DNA of 64,000 nucleotides from an uncultured Clostridia bacterium (lineage in GTDB: Bacteria > Bacillota > Clostridia > UBA1381): NCBI GenBank assembly GCA_934462715.1, contig CAKSIJ010000008.1:58739-122738 (forward strand), read 5' to 3'. The translations under genes and the position numbers were made by a program. Every line of letters begins with the position of its first letter. Position 1 is the first letter of the stretch. The notes beneath the pieces were generated by a model. That model had not been told where the DNA came from, made no database searches, and saw only the letters and a list, made by a program, of their open reading frames with translations. Shown piece after piece: positions 56,745 to 64,000 of this stretch.

Positions 56745-58479
56745 ATATGCCGAGCTGCTTTTTAACGTCAGTGAGTACATCGTCGATAACCTTATTTGCG
56801 CTGTCCATGGAATCTGCGTTTGAAGCAAGATATATTTTGATTTTCGGCTCTGTACCCGACGGTCTGATGATAAAATAGCTCTTTCCGTCGGACAGATTAT
56901 ATTTAACAACATCGGATTTCGGAAGCCCCGTTATCGGTTCCTTTGTTCCGTCCTTTTTGGTGAGTATCTGTTCATTATAGTCGGTTGTCGCTTCAATATC
57001 CATTCCGGCTGCGTTGGAAAGAGGCAATGTGCGCAGTCCTTTCATGAGAGCCGACATTTTCTCCATTCCGTCCTTTCCGGGCATGGTAATAGAAACGGTG
57101 CGTTCGCAGTAGTAGCCGTAGGTTTTGTAAAGCTCCTGCAGCGCTTCGTAGAGCGACATATTCTTAGTTTTATAGTATGCTGCCATTTCGGCTATAAGCA
57201 TTGTAGAAACAACGCCGTCCTTATCCCTTGCATGAGTTCCGGCAAGATAGCCGTAGCTTTCCTCAAAGCCGAAAACATACGAATGAGAGCCTGTCTTTTC
57301 AAACTCTGTCATCTTTTCGCCGATATATTTAAAGCCGGTCAGAACATTCATTATTTCAACGCCGTAATGCTTTGCGATTGCTGCCGCAAGCTCTGTGGTA
57401 ACTATTGTTTTTATAACAACGGCATTATCGGGGAGCGTACCCTGAGCTTTTTTCTGAGATAAAATATAGTTGCATAAAAGCGAGCCGATCATATTTCCCG
57501 TAAGCGTTTGATAATCGCCCGATGCGTCACGGACAACTATGCCCACTCTGTCGCAGTCGGGGTCTGTGCCTATGATAATGTCGACATCGTTTTTCTTTGC
57601 CATTTCGATTGCTATTGCAAAGCCCTCTTTATCCTCCGGATTCGGTGATTTTACGGTCGGGAAATTACCGTCCTCGGTATCCTGCTCCTTAACGACAAGA
57701 AGATTTTTAAATCCGATTCTTTTCAGTATAGCCTGAACCGGACGGCTGCCCGTTCCGTGGAACGGAGTGTATATCAGCTTGAAGGTGTCGGCAACCTGCT
57801 TGATTGCTTCGGGGTTAAGCTGCTGCTTTTGAATTGCGGTGAGGAACTTTTCGTCAAGATCATGACCGACTGTTTCCAAAAGTCCGCTGTTTTGCGCTTC
57901 CTCAAAGGAAACGGTTTTAACATCGTCAAATATATCGCACTTGTTGATTGCTTCGACAACTATATCGGCAGCCTCGGGAGGAAGCTGACCGCCGTCCGCT
58001 CCGTATACCTTGTAGCCGTTGTATTCTTTGGGGTTATGGCTTGCCGTGATCATTACGCCGATACAGCAGCCAAGCTCCCTGATTCCGAAAGAAACCTCCG
58101 GAACGGAATGAACTTTTTCAAACAAATAAACCTTGATTCCGTGGGCAACAAGAACCCTTGCCGTTTCTTCGGCAAATATACGTGAATAATTTCTTGTATC
58201 GTAGCCTATAAGCACGCCCTGCTTTTTGGCTTTGTCACCCAGTGCGGCAATGTGTATTGCAACGCCTGTTGTCGCACGTCTTACGTTGTAGATATTCATT
58301 CTGTTTGTGCCTGCGCCGAGAATACCTCTCATGCCGGCTGTGCCGAATTCAAGCTCACGGTAAAAACGTTCTTCTATTTCCTTTTCGTTCTCTTTAATAC
58401 TTTCAAGCTCTTTTCTTGTTTCATCATTGATTACGGGAGAATTGAGCCATCTTTCATAAGTCTTTTTGTAATCTGACAT
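56743..58479 (-). CDS. pgcA: Phosphoglucomutase / phosphomannomutase
   Basis: A 578-residue enzyme of the alpha-D-phosphohexomutase family, of the PgcA type that makes glucose 1-phosphate for UDP-glucose. It has the phosphoserine loop ITASHNPKEYNG, the metal motif TDPDCDRVG, the sugar loop GFEESYGY and the phosphate-binding RPSGTEPKIKIY. It may work with galE in sugar-nucleotide supply. Its ribosome site is AGAAAGG and it has its own promoter; the Tet(M)-like gene downstream may be read from it. Confidence 0.95.
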   Translation of the reverse strand: MSDYKKTYERWLNSPVINDETRKELESIKENEKEIEERFYRELEFGTAGMRGILGAGTNRMNIYNVRRATTGVAIHIAALGDKAKKQGVLIGYDTRNYSRIFAEETARVLVAHGIKVYLFEKVHSVPEVSFGIRELGCCIGVMITASHNPKEYNGYKVYGADGGQLPPEAADIVVEAINKCDIFDDVKTVSFEEAQNSGLLETVGHDLDEKFLTAIQKQQLNPEAIKQVADTFKLIYTPFHGTGSRPVQAILKRIGFKNLLVVKEQDTEDGNFPTVKSPNPEDKEGFAIAIEMAKKNDVDIIIGTDPDCDRVGIVVRDASGDYQTLTGNMIGSLLCNYILSQKKAQGTLPDNAVVIKTIVTTELAAAIAKHYGVEIMNVLTGFKYIGEKMTEFEKTGSHSYVFGFEESYGYLAGTHARDKDGVVSTMLIAEMAAYYKTKNMSLYEALQELYKTYGYYCERTVSITMPGKDGMEKMSALMKGLRTLPLSNAAGMDIEATTDYNEQILTKKDGTKEPITGLPKSDVVKYNLSDGKSYFIIRPSGTEPKIKIYLASNADSMDSANKVIDDVLTDVKKQLGI

Positions 58480-58569
58480 TGTGCTTCATTGCCTTTCTTC
58501 CTAAGATTTTTAATTATAAAACGGCAAGTCCAAAATATGCCTATTATAATTTATATTATATACAGCTTT

Positions 58570-58598
58570 ATTATATACCAAAATCACGGGAATTTCAA
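58570..58598 (-). promoter_or_regulatory. SigA-type promoter of pgcA
   Basis: On the minus strand TTGAAA (58598-58593), 17-nt spacer, TATAAT (58575-58570). Confidence 0.75.
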
Positions 58599-58732
58599 GC
58601 GGTTAAATGAAAACTTTTACAGTTTTGGCTTTACAGAGAAATTTTTGTTACAAATTGCACAATGACAAATACCCTTATATAATATCAATAGAGCTATTTT
58701 GTTATATATTTGCCGCAAGAGATAAAAAACTG

Positions 58733-58761
58733 TTGCAATTTATCCTTGTGCGGTGTATAAT
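58733..58761 (+). promoter_or_regulatory. Promoter of the FMN riboswitch-ribU unit
   Basis: TTGCAA (58733-58738), 17-nt spacer, TATAAT (58756-58761), just upstream of the riboswitch. Confidence 0.78.
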
Positions 58762-58769
58762 GAAAATAT

Positions 58770-58877
58770 CTTCGGGGCAGAGTGAAATTCTCTACCGGCA
58801 GTTAAAGTCTGCGAGCGCTGTGTGCGCCGAATCGGTGTAATTCCGATACCGACGGTTAAAGTCCGGATGGAAGAAGA
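58770..58877 (+). promoter_or_regulatory. FMN riboswitch (RFN element)
   Basis: The conserved core is plain: GGGGCAGAGTGAAATTCTC, TACCGGCAGTTAAAGTCTGCGAG, the variable arm GAATCGGTGTAATTCCGAT and ACCGACGGTTAAAGTCCGGATGG with closing GAAG. It binds flavin mononucleotide and turns off riboflavin uptake when FMN is plentiful. Confidence 0.95.
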
Positions 58878-58893
58878 TGAGTGTTTTTTTCGT

Positions 58894-58919
58894 GCCCCGG
58901 AATATCCGAGGCTTTTTTT
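58894..58919 (+). terminator. Riboswitch-controlled terminator
   Basis: GCCCCGG and CCGAGGC pair around AATAT and are followed by seven T. It would stop transcription before ribU when FMN is bound. Confidence 0.8.
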
Positions 58920-58990
58920 GTCGGGTGTCAGTTCAATAAGCTTATTGGATAAAAAAATTTGTACCGCTTTGCGGAGAACGGAGAAACGCT

Positions 58991-59542
58991 ATGAATACAG
59001 AGTTAAACACAATCCCAAAAACAAAGCTGACCGTTACGGTCGGCGTATTTTCTGCAATTGCTTTTATATTGCAGCTGATAGGAAGCTTTATAGGTCTTAA
59101 GGTCGGCGGATTTTTGGAGGTCGAATTTTCCGATGTCCCGGCTTTGATTCTGGCTATGGCTTACGGACCCCTGGCAGGAATTATGGTTGAGCTTATAAAA
59201 AATGTTCTGCATTGCGCCGTAACGTCAACCGGATTTGTCGGCGAATTTGCCAATTTTGTTATCGGCGGAATATTATGCTTTGCCGCCGGAATAATATATA
59301 AACGCAAAAAAACCTATAAAAGAGCGCTGATGTCGCTTATCTGCGCAACACTGCTGATGACGGCGTCGGGTATGGCGGTCAACAGCTTTATAATGCTTCC
59401 GCTGTATATGCCGGGTGCCGATCCCGCCGATGTAAACAGACTTGTAGTGTCGGTCATCATGCCCTTTAACCTGATAAAAGGTCTTGTTATATCGGGAGTG
59501 ACGGTTTTACTTTACAAAAGAATTTCAAAAGTGATTAAATGA
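58991..59542 (+). CDS. ribU: Riboflavin ECF transporter substrate-binding subunit
   Basis: RibU is the membrane S-component that captures riboflavin and docks on the shared energy-coupling-factor module. The 183-residue product has about six helices and the family pattern KLTVTVGVFSAIAFILQLI...VEFSDVPALILAMAYGPLAG and ELIKNVLH. The upstream FMN riboswitch supports the substrate assignment. The ECF ATPase genes are not in the window. Confidence 0.95.
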   Translation: MNTELNTIPKTKLTVTVGVFSAIAFILQLIGSFIGLKVGGFLEVEFSDVPALILAMAYGPLAGIMVELIKNVLHCAVTSTGFVGEFANFVIGGILCFAAGIIYKRKKTYKRALMSLICATLLMTASGMAVNSFIMLPLYMPGADPADVNRLVVSVIMPFNLIKGLVISGVTVLLYKRISKVIK

Positions 59543-59640
59543 TTGATTTTTTTCGGAAAGTGTTATATAATATGGAATATGCGGTAATAAAACACTCGTT
59601 TTGTAATTGCCGCGATATAAAACGAAAAAAAGAAATTTAT

Positions 59641-59666
59641 GCCGCCCTGCGGCGGCGGAACGGAGA
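59641..59666 (+). repeat. GC hairpin-Shine-Dalgarno element, gene at 59672
   Basis: A perfect GCCGCC-CTGC-GGCGGC hairpin, then GGAACGGAG. No AT hairpin is seen in front. Confidence 0.75.
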
Positions 59667-59671
59667 ATGGC

Positions 59672-60169
59672 ATGACGGATTATTTGGTGGGTCAAATGGT
59701 GGGATTTTTTTCGGGAAAGCTTCCGAAAGGGCTGATAGTTTTTATAATATCAATGTTTCCCATTCTGGAGCTGAGAGGGTCGATACTTGCGGCAGGCTTT
59801 TTAAAGATGGAGTTTTTGCCGACATACATCACTGCGGTTATAGGAAATATGCTGCCGATACCGTTTATACTGTTGTTTATTGACAAAATATTTGTCTGGC
59901 TGAAAAAAACAAAGCTGAAGAACTTTGTTGAAAAAATCGAAAACAAGGCAATGTCAAAATCGGATCAGATACAAAAATACGGCAAGATAGGCTTGTTTTT
60001 GTTCGTTGCAATCCCCCTGCCGGGAACCGGCGCATGGACAGGAAGTCTGATTGCTTCGCTGCTCAGAATGAAAATGAAGGATTCACTGCCGTGGATTTTT
60101 CTCGGAGTTCTTGTTGCCGGGCTGATTATGAGTCTGGTGTCGTTCGGAATAATAAAACAGCTTGTCTGA
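59672..60169 (+). CDS. Small multidrug-export-type membrane protein
   Basis: A 165-residue membrane protein of the COG2426 (small multi-drug export, Pfam PF06695) family. It has FPILELRGSILAAG in the first membrane region, GNMLPIPFILLF, and the re-entrant-like segment AIPLPGTGAWTGSLIASLL. Its transport activity is uncertain despite the family name. The ATG at 59672 is chosen because the longer frame would translate the GC hairpin. Confidence 0.83.
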   Translation: MTDYLVGQMVGFFSGKLPKGLIVFIISMFPILELRGSILAAGFLKMEFLPTYITAVIGNMLPIPFILLFIDKIFVWLKKTKLKNFVEKIENKAMSKSDQIQKYGKIGLFLFVAIPLPGTGAWTGSLIASLLRMKMKDSLPWIFLGVLVAGLIMSLVSFGIIKQLV

Positions 60170-60202
60170 TTAATAACTTTTACACAAAACGGAGGAATAG
60201 TC

Positions 60203-61147
60203 ATGGATAAAAATAAACAGCCGATAAAGCTTTTGCCGGCTTTTAAGGATTATTTGTGGGGCGGTACACGCCTTAAAACGGAGTTCAACAAAAAGAGCGA
60301 GCTTGAAAAGGTTGCGGAAAGCTGGGAGCTGTCAACTCATAAGGACGGCGAAAGTATTGTTGCTTCGGGAGAATACAAGGGCAAAAAATTATCGGAATAT
60401 ATCGCAGAGAACCCGTATGACGTATTGGGAGAAAGGGCAAGAGCCTTTGATTTCTTCCCCGTGCTGATTAAGTTTATCGACGCAAAGGACAATTTATCCG
60501 TGCAGGTTCACCCCGATGATGAATACGCACGAAAATATAACGGCGAGTACGGAAAAACTGAAATGTGGTACGTGCTTGAATGTGATGAGGGCGCACAGCT
60601 TTATTACGGATTCAAGGAAAAAATCTCAAAAGAGGAGTTCAGAAAAAGAATCGAAAACAACACTCTTACAGAGGTTCTGAACAGCGTGAAGGTGAAAAAG
60701 GGAGACGTTTATTTCATAGAAGCAGGGACTGTTCATGCAATCGGAAAGGGTATTGTTATCTGTGAGATACAGCAAAATTCAAACACAACGTTCAGAGTAT
60801 ACGACTACAACCGCAAGGACGCAAACGGCAATACAAGACAGCTCCATATCGAACAGGCGATAGAGGTTGCCAAAACCGAACCGGCAAAGCCGTATAAATC
60901 GGACAGGGAAAATGTGCTTGCAAGCTGTAAATATTTCACCGTTGAAAAAGCGGACGTTGACGGAACAAAAAGCTTTGAAATAAGCGATAACTGCTTTAAA
61001 TCGGTTATTGCCGTTGAGGGCAGCGGAATTTTAAAGCTCAACGGATTTGAAACAACATTCGGCAAGGGCGACAGTATATTTATCCCGGCGCAAAACGGCG
61101 GTTTTACGGTTGACGGCTGCTGCGAGCTTATAATTACATATGTATAA
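60203..61147 (+). CDS. manA: Mannose-6-phosphate isomerase (class I)
   Basis: A 314-residue zinc-dependent cupin enzyme that links mannose 6-phosphate and fructose 6-phosphate. It has LPAFKDYLWGGTRLK, the metal motif VQVHPDDEYAR, KTEMWYVLECDEGA and EAGTVHAIGKGIVICEIQQNSNTTFRVYDY. The length is that of the short Firmicutes class. It may supply mannose units to the mannosyltransferase encoded at 46.7 kb. A terminator follows. Confidence 0.94.
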   Translation: MDKNKQPIKLLPAFKDYLWGGTRLKTEFNKKSELEKVAESWELSTHKDGESIVASGEYKGKKLSEYIAENPYDVLGERARAFDFFPVLIKFIDAKDNLSVQVHPDDEYARKYNGEYGKTEMWYVLECDEGAQLYYGFKEKISKEEFRKRIENNTLTEVLNSVKVKKGDVYFIEAGTVHAIGKGIVICEIQQNSNTTFRVYDYNRKDANGNTRQLHIEQAIEVAKTEPAKPYKSDRENVLASCKYFTVEKADVDGTKSFEISDNCFKSVIAVEGSGILKLNGFETTFGKGDSIFIPAQNGGFTVDGCCELIITYV

Positions 61148-61158
61148 AATACACAAAC

Positions 61159-61189
61159 AGCCGCAAAAGCTTATTTTTGCGGCTGCTTT
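61159..61189 (+). terminator. Terminator of manA
   Basis: CAGCCGCAAAA and TTTTTGCGGCTG pair around GCTTA, followed by CTTTATT. Confidence 0.8.
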
Positions 61190-61216
61190 ATTAAAATGCA
61201 ACGGAGATGATTTTAA

Positions 61217-61924
61217 ATGATGTACCGATTGTTTGATTTGAATATAGAAATAAAGGAAAAATATCCCGAAACAAAAATAATGCTTGAAAAGTATCGCTCG
61301 GAGCAAAGCGCAGATGCCGATATAACGATTGAAATCTCCGATACGGAAATTGCCTGTGAGAAAGCCCATGACGCAACACACGGCGATTCGTATCACGAAA
61401 TGATTTGTATCTTCCGCCATATAGCGGAGGAAATGCTTGACTTTGACGGCTTGTTTGTCCATTCGGCAGTTATCGAGGCTGACAAAAACGGATATATGCT
61501 GACCGGCAGAAGCGGTGCCGGAAAATCCACTCTTGCAATAAACTGGACTAAGTATCTCGATAATGCAAGAGTGATAAACGGAGATAAGCCGATTTTGAGA
61601 TTTTTTCCCGGCGGAATATATGCATACGGCTCGCCGTGGTGCGGTACGGAGGGACTTAATGTCAACGGCAGGGTTAAAATCCGTTCTGCCGGTTTTGTTG
61701 TTCAGTCAAAGATGAATTTTGTAGAGGATATAAACAGCGGCGAGGTTTTTAAACGATTGCTGAATCAAACCGTTATGCCGCAAAACGCACAAAGAAAGCT
61801 TAAATATTTTGAGCTTCTGGACAGGCTGATAAAGGAAATACCGTTTTGCAAAATAAACTGCGATATATCGGAAAACGCTGTGACAGCTTCGTATTCCTAT
61901 ATGAAAAAACTCAGCGAAAAATAA
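61217..61924 (+). CDS. HPr-kinase-like P-loop ATPase
   Basis: A 235-residue protein with the fold of the HPr kinase/phosphorylase C-terminal domain: the P-loop GRSGAGKST (residues 97-105), DFDGLFVHSAVI before it and a possible Walker B-like VINGDKPIL. The N-terminal 90 residues replace the HprK N-domain, and the HprK signature for HPr phosphorylation is not visible. Such proteins, often called SynChlorMet or HPr-kinase-like, go with PqqD proteins in RiPP-like clusters; the only PqqD in this window is at 12.8 kb. The function is unknown. Confidence 0.75.
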   Translation: MMYRLFDLNIEIKEKYPETKIMLEKYRSEQSADADITIEISDTEIACEKAHDATHGDSYHEMICIFRHIAEEMLDFDGLFVHSAVIEADKNGYMLTGRSGAGKSTLAINWTKYLDNARVINGDKPILRFFPGGIYAYGSPWCGTEGLNVNGRVKIRSAGFVVQSKMNFVEDINSGEVFKRLLNQTVMPQNAQRKLKYFELLDRLIKEIPFCKINCDISENAVTASYSYMKKLSEK

Positions 61925-62008
61925 GAATTACGGATAAAACACAGACAAGGCATAGATTGACGATATAAATACCGACGCACTATGCCTTGTCCATGTGTGA
62001 ATGTAAGT
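61925..62008 (-). ncRNA. Predicted small minus-strand RNA
   Basis: A strong minus promoter reads leftwards into a stable hairpin with perfect 12-bp arms, GACAAGGCATAG and CTATGCCTTGTC (61991-61980 with 61954-61943), followed by TGTGTTTT. A transcript of about 70-85 nt, almost entirely hairpin, would end beside the stop of the HPr-kinase-like gene. It may be an sRNA, or the hairpin may serve as terminator for the rightward gene. Confidence 0.45.
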
Positions 62009-62016
62009 ATGGTTAT

Positions 62017-62045
62017 ATAATACACTCTTTTTTTTTATTTGTCAA
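62017..62045 (-). promoter_or_regulatory. Promoter of the small minus-strand RNA
   Basis: On the minus strand TTGACA (62045-62040), 17-nt spacer, TATTAT (62022-62017). The following 230 bp up to the pfk promoter is AT-rich and shows no gene. Confidence 0.7.
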
Positions 62046-62274
62046 TAGCAATCTTAAAATATTTACAAATTTGTTGAATCTGCTGTGTTTTTCGGAACGA
62101 TTATTGTTAAAACTTTTGCATGGCCGGGGTTATATTTATTATTTGAGCGGAATATACAAGGCTTTTACCGGCCGATATGTTGTCATAACGGACAGCCGAA
62201 GTCTTTATAATACATTATTTTCTATATAAAAGCAATAAGTTTATAATCGGTATCGGCGAAAACGAATAAATCAT

Positions 62275-62303
62275 TTGACAACAAAGGCATAAAACGATAT
62301 AAT
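62275..62303 (+). promoter_or_regulatory. SigA-type promoter of the phosphofructokinase gene
   Basis: TTGACA (62275-62280), 17-nt spacer, TATAAT (62298-62303): a perfect consensus promoter. Confidence 0.82.
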
Positions 62304-62405
62304 TAATATAAGAAACAATATACCGACTGATTCAGCGTCCGACCGATAAGGTTATTGAAAAAAAACAAAAAAATGGCGGCGGAACGGAAAGGAATGATCA
62401 CAAGA

Positions 62406-63620
62406 ATGAAAAATTTGATAGTAGGGCAATCGGGTGGTCCGACTGCGGCGATAAACTCATCGCTTGCCGGAGTAATAAAGCGTGCTTTTGATTCGGCGGA
62501 AATAGAAAATGTGTATGGCATGATAAACGGAATTGACGGCTTCATGGAGGAAAAAATCATAAATCTCGACAGATTCAAGGATCCTCAAAGACTTAAGCTT
62601 CTCAGGCAAACTCCGTCCTCGTTTCTCGGATCATGCAGAAAAAAGCTCCCCGAGCCGGATGAAAATGAGGAGTATTACGAAAAAATATTTACACTGTTTG
62701 AAAAATATAACATCGGATATTTCATCTATATCGGCGGAAACGATTCGATGGATACCGTCAAAAAGCTGTCCGGATATGCCTCCTCCAAAAATTACGATGT
62801 AAAGATCGCAGGCATACCAAAAACCATAGATAATGATCTTGCGTTAACCGACCACACCCCCGGTTACGGCTCTGCCGCAAAATTTGTCGCAAATGCGGTT
62901 CGGCAGCTTGCTATGGATACCAAGGTTTATGACATGAAATCGGTAGTGGTTGCAGAAATAATGGGAAGAAACGCGGGCTGGCTTACCGCTGCGGCGGCTC
63001 TTGCCAATACAAGCGTACTTGCGCCTGTTGATATAATCCTTTTGCCCGAAGCGGTTTTTGATGAAAACGCTTTTATCGAAAAGGTAAAAAAGGTTCTCGA
63101 AAATAAAAATTCAACTATTATAGCGGTTTCGGAGGGAATAAAAAATAAGGACGGAAAATATATCGGAGAAGCCGAGTCCGCTCTTATGCAGGACGGCTTT
63201 GCCCATGCAGCACTCGGCGGAGTCGGTCAGCGTATTGCAAAGCTTATATCCTCACGTCTTAACATAAAAACAAGAAGTATAGAATTCAGCACGCTTCAAA
63301 GATGCTGTTCCCAAAATATCTCTCTGAGCGACTATGAAGAAGCCTTCAGCGCAGGCTTTGAGGGAACCGGCTTTGCCCTTGACGGCAATACCGGATTTAT
63401 GGCAGGCTTTAAACGAAATGGCGGCGACCCTTATAAATGCGATGTGGTATGCTTTGACGTGAATCTGATAGCCAACCTCGAAAAGAAAATTCCGCCCGAA
63501 ATGATAGCTGAGGACGGTATGTCGGTAACGGAGGACTTTATCGGATATGCACTTCCGCTGATAGACGGTGAACCGGAGCTGCAATATGAAAATGGAGTAG
63601 TATCTATGGAAATATTATAA
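62406..63620 (+). CDS. 6-phosphofructokinase, probably pyrophosphate-dependent
   Basis: A 404-residue phosphofructokinase-A superfamily enzyme. It has VGQSGGPTAAIN, IGGNDSMDT (residues 110-116) and PKTIDND (138-144), then MGRNAGW. Asp in GGND at the position that is Gly in ATP enzymes, and Lys in PKTIDND instead of PGTIDND, are the accepted markers of pyrophosphate use. The enzyme would allow reversible glycolysis. The ATG at 62406 is chosen for its distance to GGAAAGGA; upstream in-frame starts (62394, TTG 62355) are less likely. The palindrome array begins at its stop codon. Confidence 0.92.
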   Translation: MKNLIVGQSGGPTAAINSSLAGVIKRAFDSAEIENVYGMINGIDGFMEEKIINLDRFKDPQRLKLLRQTPSSFLGSCRKKLPEPDENEEYYEKIFTLFEKYNIGYFIYIGGNDSMDTVKKLSGYASSKNYDVKIAGIPKTIDNDLALTDHTPGYGSAAKFVANAVRQLAMDTKVYDMKSVVVAEIMGRNAGWLTAAAALANTSVLAPVDIILLPEAVFDENAFIEKVKKVLENKNSTIIAVSEGIKNKDGKYIGEAESALMQDGFAHAALGGVGQRIAKLISSRLNIKTRSIEFSTLQRCCSQNISLSDYEEAFSAGFEGTGFALDGNTGFMAGFKRNGGDPYKCDVVCFDVNLIANLEKKIPPEMIAEDGMSVTEDFIGYALPLIDGEPELQYENGVVSMEIL

Positions 63621-64000
63621 CACGCAAGAAAATACGCACATCTCACCATTGTGCGGAGCTTGAAGTATCAACATACGACTGCGCTCCGCCCAACGGCAAT
63701 CTGCACGCATTTTCTTGCGTGTATACGAAATACGCACATCTCACCATTGTGCGGAGCTTGAAGTATCAACATACGACTGCGCTCCGCCCAACGGCAATCT
63801 GCACGCATTTTCTTGCGTGTATACGAAATACGCACATCTCACCATTGTGCGGAGCTTGAAGTATCAACATACGACTGCGCTCCGCCCAACGGCAATCTGC
63901 ACGCATTTTCTTGCGTGTATACGAAATACGCACATCTCACCATTGTGCGGAGCTTGAAGTATCAACATACGACTGCGCTCCGCCCAACGGCAATCTGCAC
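63618..64000. repeat. Tandem array of long palindromes, 98-bp period, open at the window end
   Basis: Four copies of a 98-bp unit (apex GAAGTATCAACATACGAC at 63662, 63760, 63858 and 63956), apparently identical to one another. Inner stem CGGAGC/GCTCCG, 3' motif CGGCAATCTGCACGC, outer arms ACGCAAGAAAAT with ATTTTCTTGCGT. It belongs to the same structural family as the 104-bp array at 38 kb and the leaders of serS, nadD and the Tet(M)-like gene. It may run on beyond the window. Frames across it are by-products of the repeat. Confidence 0.88.

Noticed and set aside
61987..62229. 80-codon reading frame after the HPr-kinase-like gene
   Set aside because: AT-rich, without a ribosome site, overlapping a minus-strand promoter and hairpin.
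63715..63957. Reading frame across the 98-bp array
   Set aside because: Same reason: a by-product of the identical repeat, whose period is not a multiple of three.
63618..64000. Integron attC array
   Set aside because: A GCCCAAC-like box is present, but units do not carry gene cassettes and the paired core sites are not found in the sister array.

Overview
The window comes from an endospore-forming, moderately AT-rich Bacillota genome, most likely a gut-type member of the class Clostridia. The evidence is a gerA-type germination operon, spmAB, a BclA-like collagen protein, an agr system of the clostridial type, a pyrophosphate-type phosphofructokinase and many near-consensus SigA promoters with 17-bp spacers. 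The lineage below class level is not settled by the sequence. No rRNA or tRNA genes, insertion sequences, prophage or CRISPR arrays were recognised.

Layout. 0-12 kb is the replication/segregation end: the 5' part of dnaA (leftward, cut by the window edge), a PHP hydrolase, galE, a leftward gerA operon that ends in an unlisted 51-codon membrane peptide, two parS sites in front of parA-parB, serS, and a 480-bp gap with a cluster of DnaA boxes that is the best origin candidate here. 12-31 kb holds trmK, a PqqD-like protein, an agr operon (agrA-C-D-B, leftward) ending in a long inverted repeat, a glycolytic block (pgk, an SGNH hydrolase, tpiA, gpmI), a class A penicillin-binding protein, mgtE, pgsA, a TtcA-like protein and a structured RNA gene. 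31-45 kb has a domain-permuted GH3 glucosidase, a MIF-like tautomerase, an orphan BMC shell protein with EutP, ireB, a CpsB-like phosphatase, yhbY, a nadD-yqeK fusion, a lipoprotein and the collagen-like spore surface protein beside a glycosyltransferase. 45-64 kb has spmAB, a double GT-C mannosyltransferase, a Trk/Ktr potassium system, a probable type I toxin-antitoxin locus, a Tet(M)-like GTPase fused to a Rae1-like NYN nuclease, phosphoglucomutase, an FMN riboswitch with ribU, manA, an HPr-kinase-like ATPase and a phosphofructokinase.

The most unusual feature is a family of nested hairpins. (1) A short GC hairpin, typically GCCGCC-GTAC-GGCGGC, sits directly upstream of the Shine-Dalgarno sequence of at least ten unrelated genes. 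(2) Just upstream of it there is often either a small AT hairpin (AACGTGAAAAA...TTTTTACGTT) or a roughly 104-nt nested palindrome with a conserved apex (AGTAY-N4-RTAC) and a conserved 3' motif (GGCAAYCTGC). The same palindrome is amplified into two tandem arrays, with a 104-bp period at 38 kb and a 98-bp period from 63.6 kb past the window end. The second strong candidate is the tiny toxin-antitoxin locus at 53.5-54.05 kb, which has convergent promoters, a shared terminator, a 20-residue hydrophobic peptide and a second, decayed copy.
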